DNA from: Pseudomonas sp. RIT-PI-r
GTDB lineage: Bacteria; Pseudomonadota; Gammaproteobacteria; Pseudomonadales; Pseudomonadaceae
Assembly (NCBI RefSeq): GCF_001297015.1
Contig: NZ_LIGE01000004.1
Span: 1 to 64,000 of the forward strand
Length of the DNA: 64,000 nucleotides
Direction of reading: 5' to 3'
Of this stretch, positions 40,081 through 49,307 are shown in pieces. A program made the translations under genes and the position numbers. The notes beneath the pieces were generated by a model that had not been told where the DNA came from, did no database searches, and saw nothing but the letters and a program-made list of their open reading frames with translations. Position 1 is the first letter of the stretch; each line of letters starts with the position of its first letter.

Positions 40081-40113
40081 TCTTGGCCTCTTGTGATTTT
40101 TATGGTTTGACCT

Positions 40114-40205
40114 CTGTAGGAGTGAGCCTGCTCGCGATCGCGGTGGGTCAGTCAGCAATGATGTTGAATGTGATGACGCTATCGCGAGCAGGCTCACTCC
40201 TACAG
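40114..40205. repeat. REPIN-like hairpin, GAGCCTGCTCGCGAT family
   Basis: CTGTAGGAGTGAGCCTGCTC and inverse, outward-facing, between the divergent DUF2817 and ggt genes. Confidence 0.85.
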
Positions 40206-40349
40206 GGGATGCTGGTGCTCTATAAATTTGAGCTTGACCCTAGCGAACATCCGCCCCGAAAAGAAAGACAAAAATACCCATCGGTTTGCGTCGCGACCGA
40301 GCGGTCGATAAAGTCCCTGAGACTTTTATCCCACGGACGGAGAGCCCGC

Positions 40350-42182
40350 GTGTTTTCAGCCTTGCCTTTGAGCCGCTTTCGCCTGCCAGCCCTGACGCTG
40401 ATCATCAGCGCCCTGACCCTCACCGCCTGCAACGCCCCGCCCTCCTCGACTTTGCCGCTGCCCCCGGAAGCCGCGTCCGGTTTCCGCACCGACCTGCAAA
40501 CCCGTCACGCCAGTAAACACATGGCAGCGGCTGCCAACCCTCTGGCTGCTGAAGCTGGTCGGGAGATGCTGCGTCAGGGTGGTTCGGCGATTGATGCGGC
40601 GATTGCGATGCAAGCGGTGTTGACGCTGGTTGAGCCGCAATCGTCCGGGATCGGCGGCGGTGCGATGATCGTGTTGTGGGACGGCAAACAAGTGCGCACT
40701 TATGACGGCCGCGAAACCGCTCCGGCCGGGGCGACCGAGAAGCTGTTCTTGCGTGCTGATGGCCAGCCGATGTCGTTCCCGCAGGCGCAGATTGGCGGGC
40801 GTTCGGTCGGTACACCGGGCGTGCTGCGCGCGCTGGAGATGGCACACGAACAACACGGTCGTCTGCCATGGGCGAAGCTGTTTGAACCGGCGATCAAACT
40901 GTCCGAACAAGGTTTCGCGATCTCTGCGCGTTTGCACTCGCTGCTGGAATCAGATTCCGTGATCCGCAAATCACCCGACATGGCCAAGTATTTCCTCAAC
41001 GCCGACGGCAGCGTCAAAGCCGTCGGCACACGTCTGCAAAACCCGGCGCTGGCCGCCGTGCTCAAACGCATCGCCAACGAAGGTGCGGATGCGTTGTACA
41101 AAGGCCCGATCGCCGAAGAAATCGTCGCCAAGGTGCAGGGTCACGCCAACCCCGGCAGCCTGTCGCTGAACGATCTGCAGCGCTATCAGGCCAAGGAACG
41201 CGCGCCGCTGTGCACCGATTACAAGCGCTGGCAGGTCTGCGGCATGCCGCCGCCGTCGTCGGGCGGGATTGCCGTGGCGCAGATTCTCGGTACGTTGCAG
41301 GCACTGGAAACGCGCGATCCACGTCTTTCCCTGACGCCGCTCAAACCAGTGAAAACCGACAAACCGGCGGGCATCGAACCGGCGCCAGAGGCTGTGCATC
41401 TGATCGCCGAAGCCGAACGTCTGGCCTACGCCGACCGTGCGCAATACGTCGCCGACACTGACTTTGTACCAGTGCCGGTCAAAGGCCTGGTCGATCCAGG
41501 TTATCTCGCCAGCCGCGCCAGCCTGATCGGCGAACGCAGCACGGGCAGCGCCAAACCGGGCACGCCACCGGGTGTGCAGGTTGCCTACGCGCCGGACCGC
41601 TCGCCGCTGCGCATCTCCACCTCGCAAGTGGTCGCGGTGGATGACCTCGGCGGCGCCGTGTCGATGACCACCACCATCGAAGCCGCGTTCGGCTCACACC
41701 TGATGGTGCAGGGCTTTTTGCTGAACAACCAGATGACCGACTTCTCGTTCATCCCCGAAGAGAACGGCCAGAAAGTCGCCAACCGCGTCGAGCCCGGCAA
41801 ACGCCCGCGCTCGTCGATGGCGCCAACGCTGATCTTCGATCGCCACAGCGGCGAATTCGTCGCCACGGTCGGCTCACCGGGTGGTTCGCAAATCATCGAA
41901 TACGTCGCCAAAACCACCGTCGGCCTGCTCGACTGGAACCTCGACCCTCAAAGCGCCATCAGCCTGCCCAACTTCGGCAGCCGCAACGGCCCGACCGAAC
42001 TGGAACAAGGTCAGTTCAGCCCGGCGCTGATTCAGACACTGAAAGACAAAGGGCATGCGGTGAATGAAATCGACATGACCAGCGGCACCCAGGCCATCGT
42101 GCGGGTCAAGGATGCGCAGGGCAAAGCGTCGTTGGAGGGTGGCGCGGATCCACGGCGTGAAGGGGAAGCGTTGGGGGATTGA
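40350..42182 (+). CDS. ggt: Gamma-glutamyltransferase
   Basis: 610 residues. Splits or transfers gamma-glutamyl groups from glutathione; autoprocesses into two subunits. A lipoprotein-like signal LPALTLIISALTLTAC leads to the periplasm. The nucleophile is Thr424, in STSQVVAVDDLGG, which follows the usual NTTHYSVVD alignment. The end GGSQIIEYVAKTTVGLLDWN is typical. GTG start at 40350 with GGAG seven bases upstream. Confidence 0.93.
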   Translation: MFSALPLSRFRLPALTLIISALTLTACNAPPSSTLPLPPEAASGFRTDLQTRHASKHMAAAANPLAAEAGREMLRQGGSAIDAAIAMQAVLTLVEPQSSGIGGGAMIVLWDGKQVRTYDGRETAPAGATEKLFLRADGQPMSFPQAQIGGRSVGTPGVLRALEMAHEQHGRLPWAKLFEPAIKLSEQGFAISARLHSLLESDSVIRKSPDMAKYFLNADGSVKAVGTRLQNPALAAVLKRIANEGADALYKGPIAEEIVAKVQGHANPGSLSLNDLQRYQAKERAPLCTDYKRWQVCGMPPPSSGGIAVAQILGTLQALETRDPRLSLTPLKPVKTDKPAGIEPAPEAVHLIAEAERLAYADRAQYVADTDFVPVPVKGLVDPGYLASRASLIGERSTGSAKPGTPPGVQVAYAPDRSPLRISTSQVVAVDDLGGAVSMTTTIEAAFGSHLMVQGFLLNNQMTDFSFIPEENGQKVANRVEPGKRPRSSMAPTLIFDRHSGEFVATVGSPGGSQIIEYVAKTTVGLLDWNLDPQSAISLPNFGSRNGPTELEQGQFSPALIQTLKDKGHAVNEIDMTSGTQAIVRVKDAQGKASLEGGADPRREGEALGD

Positions 42183-42200
42183 GGCTAGGACGCAAAGAGA

Positions 42201-42229
42201 AAAGGCTTACCGTGAGGTAGGCCTTTTTT
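42201..42229 (+). terminator. ggt terminator
   Basis: AAGGCTTACC GTGA GGTAGGCC stem followed by T-run. Confidence 0.85.
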
Positions 42230-42403
42230 GTGGCCAACAGATTGTGTTCACTCGCATCCCGTCGCCTTTTCCTACACCGAAAATTTGCTGCCACGGATAG
42301 AGTAAGTGGCCGTTCAGCAAACAACACTTTCGGAATCTGCTGGCATTTATGAACACGCAAATATTAGAACCGTACGTCCACCGACAGCCAACAGCCTTGC
42401 ATC

Positions 42404-42420
42404 AGTCCCATAGCGGGACT
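42404..42420. promoter_or_regulatory. Inverted repeat, likely HigA operator
   Basis: AGTCCC ATAGC GGGACT, 12 bases before the higB start and inside a possible promoter (TTGCAT 42397-42402, 17-base spacer, TAGGAT 42420-42425). Antitoxins of this type commonly repress their own operon. Confidence 0.5.
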
Positions 42421-42431
42421 AGGATCGCGTC

Positions 42432-42734
42432 ATGAGAATTATCGCTGTCAGTCAGCTCAAAAATTTTTGGCAACGGTATCCGGACTCAGAGCAACCACTG
42501 TTGGCGTGGATAGATGAAGCGAGGAAAGCAAGCTGGTCAACGCCCTCGGACATCAAGGCACATTTTACTTCTGCGAGCATTCTGAAAAGCCGCAGAGTGG
42601 TGTTCAACATCAAGGGCAATGACTTTCGCCTGATCGTAGCCGTGGCCTACCGCTTCGGCGCCATATACATAAAATTCGTCGGCACCCACAAGCAGTACGA
42701 TGCAATCGACGCTGATACCGTCGAAATGGAGTAA
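42432..42734 (+). CDS. higB: HigB-family toxin (RelE-like mRNA interferase)
   Basis: 100 residues. Resembles E. coli HigB (YgjN): LKNFWQRYPDSEQPLLAWIDEARK at the start, VVFNIKGNDFRLIVAVAYRF and THKQYDAID near the end. A ribosome-associated mRNA endonuclease held in check by HigA. Three bases before higA, toxin first as in other hig loci. Confidence 0.88.
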   Translation: MRIIAVSQLKNFWQRYPDSEQPLLAWIDEARKASWSTPSDIKAHFTSASILKSRRVVFNIKGNDFRLIVAVAYRFGAIYIKFVGTHKQYDAIDADTVEME

Positions 42735-42737
42735 CCC

Positions 42738-43109
42738 ATGAACATACGTCCGATTCATAACGAAGAAGACTACCGTGCGGCGCTCAAAAACGTGTCTGCA
42801 CTTTTCGACAACGAGCCAGAACCGGGTACCCCTGAAGGTGATTACTTCGACATCATGATCACTCTCATTGAGGCCTATGAAGCCAAACAGTTTCCACTGG
42901 ATTTGCCCAATCCGATCGATGCCATCAAATTCCGAATGGAACAGTCAGGCCTGTCAGCCGCGGATCTCGCTCCGGCTATTGGTCGAACAAACAGGGTCTA
43001 TGAAGTGTTGAATGGCAAGCGGGCACTCACTTTGCCAATGATATGGAAACTTCATGAGCTGTTTGGAATTCCTGCCGAAAGCCTGATCAAACCAATGAAG
43101 CAAATCTGA
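42738..43109 (+). CDS. higA: HigA-family antitoxin
   Basis: 123 residues. N-terminal dimer-type region (MNIRPIHNEEDYRAALKNVS) and C-terminal helix-turn-helix (LSAADLAPAIGRTNRVYEVLNGKRALTLPMIWKLHELFGIP). Neutralises HigB and represses the operon, probably at the inverted repeat at 42404-42420. Confidence 0.88.
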   Translation: MNIRPIHNEEDYRAALKNVSALFDNEPEPGTPEGDYFDIMITLIEAYEAKQFPLDLPNPIDAIKFRMEQSGLSAADLAPAIGRTNRVYEVLNGKRALTLPMIWKLHELFGIPAESLIKPMKQI

Positions 43110-43150
43110 TACAAATTGCAGCAACCCAGCCTTTGACTGCAGCTTAGCGA

Positions 43151-43783
43151 TCAGCGATTAGCCACCAGATGCGCCCCAAACAGCAAATAACAACCACCGG
43201 CCAAGCGATCAAGCCATTGCCTTGACCGCTCATACACACCAGCGATTCGCCGGCTGGCGAAGAACAGCGCCACGCAGCAATACCAACTGAACGACAGCGT
43301 CGCCATGGTCAGCACCGCCAGCGCCAGCAACAGCGGCGGGATGTGAGCTGGCATGGCGGTGGCGAAGATGGTGGCGACGAACAGTGCTGACTTGGGATTG
43401 GTCATGTTGCCCAGAAAGCCCCGCCCGTAAGCGCTGAGCAACGTCTGCTCCGAGGTATCGAGCGTGCCAGGGACGATCGGCGCCTTGCGCTTGAACTGCT
43501 TGAGCCCGAGGTAGATCAGGTAGCAGCCACCGGCAATCTTGAAGCTCAGGTACAGCGTCGGCGCGGCACTGAACAGCGACTGAATGCCCAGGCCACCCGC
43601 CAGCCCCCACAACACGGTTCCGCTGGCGACGCCGAGCGCCGCGACTACGCCATGACGGCGGGAACGGCTGACCGCGAGTTGCGCGATGTTGAAGAAGTTC
43701 GGGCCGGGCGTGACCACCGCCACGGTCCACAACAGGGCCAGCGACAGTAACGGCGCCAGATAACTCGAAAGGGAAAGATCCAT
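43151..43783 (-). CDS. LysE family translocator
   Basis: 210 residues with about six hydrophobic segments and the family N-terminus SLALLWTVAVVTPGPNFFNIAQLAVSRSRRHG. Exports amino acids or related small molecules; the substrate is unknown. Start at 43783 preferred to 43849. Convergent with higA. Confidence 0.88.
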   Translation of the reverse strand: MDLSLSSYLAPLLSLALLWTVAVVTPGPNFFNIAQLAVSRSRRHGVVAALGVASGTVLWGLAGGLGIQSLFSAAPTLYLSFKIAGGCYLIYLGLKQFKRKAPIVPGTLDTSEQTLLSAYGRGFLGNMTNPKSALFVATIFATAMPAHIPPLLLALAVLTMATLSFSWYCCVALFFASRRIAGVYERSRQWLDRLAGGCYLLFGAHLVANR

Positions 43784-43859
43784 GGGGGTATGCGCCTGAT
43801 TGGGTTCGACGATGCCCCTACCTTGCAACATCCTGCAATGTTTTGCCATCAGCCGTCAT

Positions 43860-44459
43860 TCAGACCGCTAGCGTCTTGCCATCCACCGCATCACCAATCT
43901 TCAGAAAATGCCCGCCCGCCACGTGGTGCAAGGTGCGCAAACCGTCATGCCCTTCGAAATGCCAGCGTCCGTCGCTGAACACGCGTTCATCGGCGTGGGC
44001 GGCGATCACTTCGGCGAGGAACAGGTCGTACTGCTCGTGGTTGCGCGGCTCCGGCAGCAAACGGCATTCGAGCCAAGCGACGCAGCCTTCGAGCAAAGGT
44101 GCTTCGACTTGTTCGCCGGCGAAGGTCTGCAGGCCATACGCCTGAAATTTGTCTTGCCCTTGGCTTTGGGTGATGTCCAGGCCTGATGTATTGCCGACGG
44201 TTTGCACGATGTCGGCCTGATCGACGCACGGCACGTTGAGCACGAAGGTGCCGGACGCTTCGAGCAACTGGCGGGTCCAAGTGGATTTGTCGAGGACGAC
44301 CGCGACTTTCGGTGGCTCGAAATCCAGCGGCATGGCCCAAGCGGCAGCCATGATGTTGCGCTGACCGTCGTGAGCGGCGCTGACCAGCACGGTCGGCCCG
44401 TGGTTGAGCAAACGGTAGGCTTTGTTCAGGGGCACCGGGCGGCGGTGGGAATCGCTCAT
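43860..44459 (-). CDS. Flavin reductase family protein
   Basis: 199 residues of the FMN-binding split-barrel fold: TVLVSAAHDGQRNIMAAAWAMPLDFEPPKVAVVLDKSTWTRQLL is the flavin-binding region, plus a conserved Cys-x-x-x-D (NVPCVDQAD). Probably provides reduced FMN or acts on a small molecule. 76 bases upstream of the LysE gene on the same strand, so possibly one operon. Confidence 0.85.
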   Translation of the reverse strand: MSDSHRRPVPLNKAYRLLNHGPTVLVSAAHDGQRNIMAAAWAMPLDFEPPKVAVVLDKSTWTRQLLEASGTFVLNVPCVDQADIVQTVGNTSGLDITQSQGQDKFQAYGLQTFAGEQVEAPLLEGCVAWLECRLLPEPRNHEQYDLFLAEVIAAHADERVFSDGRWHFEGHDGLRTLHHVAGGHFLKIGDAVDGKTLAV

Positions 44460-44524
44460 GGAGTCTGCTCCGGGGGAAAAGGAGCCGATTGTAGCGCCAG
44501 CATCGAAATACAGGCAGGTGAAAA

Positions 44525-44629
44525 CTCTGTAGGAGCTGCGGCACGCTGCGATCTTTTGATCTTGATGTTGATCCTCTGAATCAAGATCAAAAGATCGCAG
44601 CCTCGTTTCACTCGACAGCTCCTACAGAG
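44525..44629. repeat. REPIN-like hairpin, GCTGCGATCTTTTGATC family, diverged
   Basis: CTCTGTAGGAGCTGCGGCACGCTGCGATC at the left and the imperfect inverse at the right (CTCGTTTCACTCGACAGCTCCTACAGAG); outward-facing, more degenerate than the others. Confidence 0.75.
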
Positions 44630-44641
44630 GCTGGGTGCAGG

Positions 44642-45958
44642 TCAGTGGGAGAGTTGATTGGCGAACTGGCCTACCGCATTCACGACTTTCTGCGCACCGT
44701 CCTGAATCTCGACAATCACCGTGCCCGCCTCGGCCGCCAGCGCCAGACCTTGTTCAGCCTGAAGCTTGCCGTCGGTCATCAGCGCCACGGCATTGCGCGC
44801 CATTTCCTGGTTCTGCCGCACCACAGTGACGATCTCTTCGGTCGCCTGGCTGGTGCGCGAGGCCAGTTGTCGCACTTCGTCGGCCACCACCGCAAAACCA
44901 CGGCCCTGCTCACCGGCGCGCGCCGCCTCAATGGCAGCGTTGAGCGCCAGCAGGTTAGTCTGCTCGGCGATGCCGCTGATGGTTTTAACGATGGTGCCAA
45001 TCACCTGCGACTGCTCGTTCAATGCCTCGATGCCCTCACCCGCCGCCTGCATGTGCCGCGACAGATCACGCATCACATTCACCGCCTCGGTGACCACAGT
45101 GGTGCCACGTTGCGCAGTGCTGTCGGTTTGCTGCGAGGTGCTGTAGGCAATGCTCGCCGCGTCGGCTACCGCTTGTTCGCGGTTGACCTGATCAGTGATC
45201 ACGGTGGCGAACTTCACCACTTTGTACAGTTTCTCGTTAGCATCGACCACCGGGTTGTAGGACGCCTCCAGCCACACCGTACGACCATGACTGTCGACTC
45301 GCTTGAAGCGATCAGCCACAAATTCGCCGTTGTTCAAGCGGCGCCAGAAGTTCTGGTACTCGGCGCTGTTGTATTCCTCCGAGGTGCAGAACAGGCGGTG
45401 ATGTTTGCCCTTGATCTGCGCCAGGCTGTAACCCATGCCGCTGAGGAAGCGATCGTTGGCATTCAGCACATTGCCGTTGAGGTCGAACTCGATCACCGCA
45501 GTCGAACGCACCAGCGCACCGATCAGGTTTTCGTGTTCACGGGAGGCTTCAATGGTGCGGGTCAGGTCGCTGGCGAACAGCGAAATGTGCTTGATCCGCC
45601 CATCCGAAGAACGCACCGGTTGCACGATCGAACGCAGCCACGCTTCTTCACCATTGCCACGCAGCAGGCGCACGGCACCGGCGAAATGCTCGCCGCGGGT
45701 CATGGCGTTTTTGAAGCGCTGGTGGAATTCGTCAGTCTTCACATGCGCCGGGACGATGTCTTCAATCGCCCGACCGATCAGGTCCTGACTCTTGTAAAGC
45801 ATCTCGGTGAGGAAGTTCTGATTGACCGACTGAATGCGCCCGTCGGGCTCAAGGTTCAGCACCAGCATCTCGCTTTCCAGGCTTTCCTTTACCTGCACGA
45901 GGCTGGAGAGTTCTTCACGAAGAGCGGCCAGCTCTTGCTTCAAGCGTTTGTTGAACAT
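44642..45958 (-). CDS. PAS-domain soluble chemoreceptor, BdlA-like
   Basis: 438 residues, no transmembrane segment. Short N-terminal coiled coil, then two PAS domains at about 30-140 and 150-265 and a methyl-accepting signalling domain with the hairpin [20 protein letters not shown] near 345-385. The architecture matches BdlA, a biofilm-dispersion chemoreceptor of P. aeruginosa; other two-PAS receptors are possible. Start at 45958 ([20 protein letters not shown]) preferred; the upstream frame is out of character. Confidence 0.87.
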   Translation of the reverse strand: MFNKRLKQELAALREELSSLVQVKESLESEMLVLNLEPDGRIQSVNQNFLTEMLYKSQDLIGRAIEDIVPAHVKTDEFHQRFKNAMTRGEHFAGAVRLLRGNGEEAWLRSIVQPVRSSDGRIKHISLFASDLTRTIEASREHENLIGALVRSTAVIEFDLNGNVLNANDRFLSGMGYSLAQIKGKHHRLFCTSEEYNSAEYQNFWRRLNNGEFVADRFKRVDSHGRTVWLEASYNPVVDANEKLYKVVKFATVITDQVNREQAVADAASIAYSTSQQTDSTAQRGTTVVTEAVNVMRDLSRHMQAAGEGIEALNEQSQVIGTIVKTISGIAEQTNLLALNAAIEAARAGEQGRGFAVVADEVRQLASRTSQATEEIVTVVRQNQEMARNAVALMTDGKLQAEQGLALAAEAGTVIVEIQDGAQKVVNAVGQFANQLSH

Positions 45959-46074
45959 GGGAAAGTACCGATGGGCAGGATAGAAAGCGGGATGCAGCCT
46001 AACCATCGGCCTTGAAAATCTTTTCTGAAGAGCGTTTGCGACCCGTCGGTCAAAAATAGTGCCGCGCCACCGCG

Positions 46075-47388
46075 TCAGGCAGTTCCCGCCACCTGACACG
46101 GTCCCTTGCGCGGCATTCGCGAGCCGAAATACGCCGCCGTCAGGAGACCCACCACGCCCATCACCGCGCAGAACATCACACAGATCCATGGGCTCCAAGG
46201 CATCAGACCGATCAGTAACAGCGGTGTGATACTCGCCCAAGCGGCGTAGGCAATGTTGTAAGTGAAGGAAATGCCTGACACGCGAATGCGCGCAGGAAAC
46301 AAGCCGACCATCACAGATGGCACTGCGCCGACAACGCCACAGGCGAGACCGGCCACCGCGTATGCCAAGCCTACCCAGCTACCGCCCATGATCAGGCAGC
46401 CATACAGCACGCCGATGCCCAGTGGCAGCAACAGGCTGTAGAGCATGACCGTGCGCCAGGCGCCAAGACGATCGACCAACAACCCGGCGATCACGCAGCC
46501 GATATTGAGAAACACGATGCCCAATGCACTGAGGGCGAAGGTGTGGCTGGCGGTCATGCCAAAGGTTTTCTGCATCATGGTCGGCGTAATGACGACGAAC
46601 ACCACCACCGCCGAGGTCAGCACGCAGGTCAGCAACATCGCCGGCAGCATCGCCAGTCGATGCTCGCGCAGCACCGTGCGCAGCGGCAGTTCAACCCGCG
46701 CCTCGCGCTGCGCTTCCATGGCCATGAACACCGGGGTTTCGCTCAGCCAGCGGCGCAGGTAAACGCCAATCACGCCGAACACGCCACCGAGCAGGAACGG
46801 GTAACGCCAGGCGTAATCGAGAATTTCCGCCGGGGTGAACACTTGCGCGAGAAAGGTCGCGGTCAATGCACCGATCAGATAACCGAAAGTCAGCCCGGCC
46901 TGCAAAAAGCCCAGGGCGTAACCGCGATGGCCGGTCGGCGCGTGCTCGGCAACGAACACCCAGGCGCTCGGCACCTCACCGCCCACCGCTGCACCTTGCA
47001 GGATGCGCAGCGCCAGCAACAGCAGCGGTGCGAAGTAACCGATCTGCGCGTAGGTCGGCATGATCCCGATCAGCAGGCACGGCAGCGCCATCATCAGGAT
47101 GCTCAGGCTGAAGACTTTCTTGCGCCCGAGTTTGTCGGCGAAATGCGCCATCAGAATCCCGCCCAACGGCCGCGCCAGATAACCGGTGACAAAAATCCCG
47201 AAACTTTGCAGCAAACGCAGCCACTCGGGCATTTCCGGGGGGAAAAACAATTGGCTGAGGGTCAGGGCGAAGAACACGAAGATGATGAAATCGTAAATTT
47301 CCAGCGCACCGCCAAGGGCCGCAAGGCCGAGGGTCTTGTAGTCGGAACGGCTGAACGGCGCGGGTTTGGCCGCGGTTTGGGCAGTCAT
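46075..47388 (-). CDS. MFS transporter, metabolite:proton symporter (MHS) type
   Basis: 437 residues, about 12 hydrophobic segments. The family motif [26 protein letters not shown] and the loop [19 protein letters not shown] place it in the MHS group that carries organic acids or osmolytes. Substrate unknown. Start at 47388 preferred over 47412. Confidence 0.87.
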   Translation of the reverse strand: MTAQTAAKPAPFSRSDYKTLGLAALGGALEIYDFIIFVFFALTLSQLFFPPEMPEWLRLLQSFGIFVTGYLARPLGGILMAHFADKLGRKKVFSLSILMMALPCLLIGIMPTYAQIGYFAPLLLLALRILQGAAVGGEVPSAWVFVAEHAPTGHRGYALGFLQAGLTFGYLIGALTATFLAQVFTPAEILDYAWRYPFLLGGVFGVIGVYLRRWLSETPVFMAMEAQREARVELPLRTVLREHRLAMLPAMLLTCVLTSAVVVFVVITPTMMQKTFGMTASHTFALSALGIVFLNIGCVIAGLLVDRLGAWRTVMLYSLLLPLGIGVLYGCLIMGGSWVGLAYAVAGLACGVVGAVPSVMVGLFPARIRVSGISFTYNIAYAAWASITPLLLIGLMPWSPWICVMFCAVMGVVGLLTAAYFGSRMPRKGPCQVAGTA

Positions 47389-47700
47389 GGCAAAGAACTC
47401 TGAATCAGGCAAAAAACCAAGGCGCCCATGGTCTACGCAAATGGGCGGATGGACAACCCGTTAGACCATAGTCCCGGTTTTGCAAAAGCTGCTCACAAAG
47501 CACCGGCAGTTGAATTACTGTTGAGACTTGGCGAATCCCACAGTCAAAACCCTGTAGGAGTGAGCCTGCTCGCGATAGCGTTTTTACATTCAACAGGTGT
47601 ATCGACTGACTCGACGCCATCGCGAGCAGGCTCACTCCTACAGGGGATATGTGTTTCGTCCGCAAGACCACAATAACCATAAAAATCCGAGGTACTCCCT
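47389..47700. other. Intergenic region with a REPIN, before the fatty acid transporter
   Basis: 312 bases with a single clear element, the REPIN at 47551-47644. No gene seen. Confidence 0.5.
47551..47644. repeat. REPIN-like hairpin, GAGCCTGCTCGCGATAGCG family
   Basis: CCTGTAGGAGTGAGCCTGCT and inverse (CGCCATCGCGAGCAGGCTCA at the right arm), outward-facing. Confidence 0.85.
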
Positions 47701-49119
47701 GTGGCCGTTGATATCGAAGATAGCCGCTCCGCACGCTTTGCCCTGCGCTGTTCAAGTTTCGCCGAACGCTGGTTCCCCGATTCCTGGGTGTTCGCCGCGC
47801 TGGCCGTGATCATCGTGGCCGTCGCCACACTGGCCATGGGCGCCAAGCCCACCGATGCCGCCATGGCGTTCGGTGACGGCTTCTGGAGTCTGATTCCGTT
47901 CACTATGCAAATGGCCTTCGTGGTGATCGGTGGCTACGTGGTCGCCAGTTCTCCGCCCGCCGTGAAGTTGATCGACCGCCTGGCACGCATTCCGAAAAAC
48001 GGCCGCTCCGCCGTGGCCTGGGTGGCGCTGATCTCGATGGTCGCCTCGTTGCTCAACTGGGGCCTGTCGCTGGTGTTCGGCGGGTTGCTGGTGCGCGCCC
48101 TCGCCCGCCGCACCGACCTGAAAATGGACTACCGCGCCGCCGGTGCCGCTGCCTATCTGGGCCTTGGCGCGGTGTGGGCGCTGGGCTTGTCGTCGTCGGC
48201 TGCGCAGTTGCAGGCCAACCCCGCCAGCCTGCCACCGTCGATCCTGTCGATCACCGGGGTGATTCCGTTCACCGAAACGATTTTCCTCTGGCAGTCCGGC
48301 GTGATGCTGCTGGCGCTGATCGTGATCTCGATCATCATCGCCTACGCCACCGCTCCCGGGCCGAACTCGGCGCGCGACGCCAAGGCCTGCGGCATCGACC
48401 CGGCCTTCAACCTGCCTCCGCTGCAACCGCGCACCCGTCCAGGTGAATGGCTGGAACACAGTCCACTGCTGATCATTGTGCTGGTGCTGTTGGCGGCGGG
48501 ATGGCTGTTCCATGAGTTTTCGACCAAACCGGCGATCACCGCGATTTCCGGCCTCAATACCTACAACTTCCTGTTCATCATGCTCGGCGCATTGTTGCAC
48601 TGGCGCCCGCGCAGTTTCCTCGATGCCGTGGCCCGCGCGGTGCCGACCACCACCGGCGTACTGATTCAATTCCCGCTGTACGGCTCGATTGCCGCCCTGA
48701 TGACCACGGTCAAAGGCACTGACGCGCAAACCCTGGCGCATCACATCTCGACCTTCTTCGTCAGCATCGCCTCCCACGACACCTATGCGCTGTTGATGGG
48801 CGTGTACTCGGCGATTCTCGGTTTCTTCATTCCGTCGGGCGGCGGCAAGTGGATCATCGAAGCGCCGTACGTGATGCAGGTCGCCAATGATCTGCAATAT
48901 CACCTCGGCTGGGCGGTGCAGATTTATAACGCTGCAGAAGCGCTACCGAACCTGATCAACCCGTTCTACATGCTGCCGCTGCTCGGCGTACTTGGGCTGA
49001 AGGCGCGGGACCTGATCGGATTCTCGTTCGTACAGTTGCTGGTGCACACGCCGCTGGTGCTGCTGGTGCTATGGGCGCTGGGGACGACATTGGCGTATAC
49101 GCCGCCGGTCATGCCGTAA
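47701..49119 (+). CDS. Short-chain fatty acid transporter (AtoE family)
   Basis: 472 residues with about 12 hydrophobic segments. Family features: RSARFALRCSSFAERWFPDSWVFA at the start and GFFIPSGGGKWIIEAPYVMQVANDLQYHLGWAVQIYN near the end. Imports short-chain fatty acids such as acetoacetate or butyrate. GTG start at 47701. No fatty-acid catabolic gene lies beside it here. Confidence 0.88.
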   Translation: MAVDIEDSRSARFALRCSSFAERWFPDSWVFAALAVIIVAVATLAMGAKPTDAAMAFGDGFWSLIPFTMQMAFVVIGGYVVASSPPAVKLIDRLARIPKNGRSAVAWVALISMVASLLNWGLSLVFGGLLVRALARRTDLKMDYRAAGAAAYLGLGAVWALGLSSSAAQLQANPASLPPSILSITGVIPFTETIFLWQSGVMLLALIVISIIIAYATAPGPNSARDAKACGIDPAFNLPPLQPRTRPGEWLEHSPLLIIVLVLLAAGWLFHEFSTKPAITAISGLNTYNFLFIMLGALLHWRPRSFLDAVARAVPTTTGVLIQFPLYGSIAALMTTVKGTDAQTLAHHISTFFVSIASHDTYALLMGVYSAILGFFIPSGGGKWIIEAPYVMQVANDLQYHLGWAVQIYNAAEALPNLINPFYMLPLLGVLGLKARDLIGFSFVQLLVHTPLVLLVLWALGTTLAYTPPVMP

Positions 49120-49307
49120 AGCCAAGCGGGGCAAAGTCATCAAGGCCGCGCCCCGCACTTCTCTCCCGAACAGCTCTGTATCGGGCTGTCCGTCGCAAAT
49201 AATGGCTCAGAGCCATCATCCCGCTTTACCGCATCACACCCTCGGTAATATTCTGCGCGCCCATAAATGTTTCATTTTTTTACCAAGCGCAAAGGGAGTT
49301 CGTTGCA

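Noticed and set aside
47752..48903. 383-codon minus-strand frame opposite the fatty acid transporter
   Set aside because: Low-complexity antisense shadow; the plus strand carries a clear membrane transporter.
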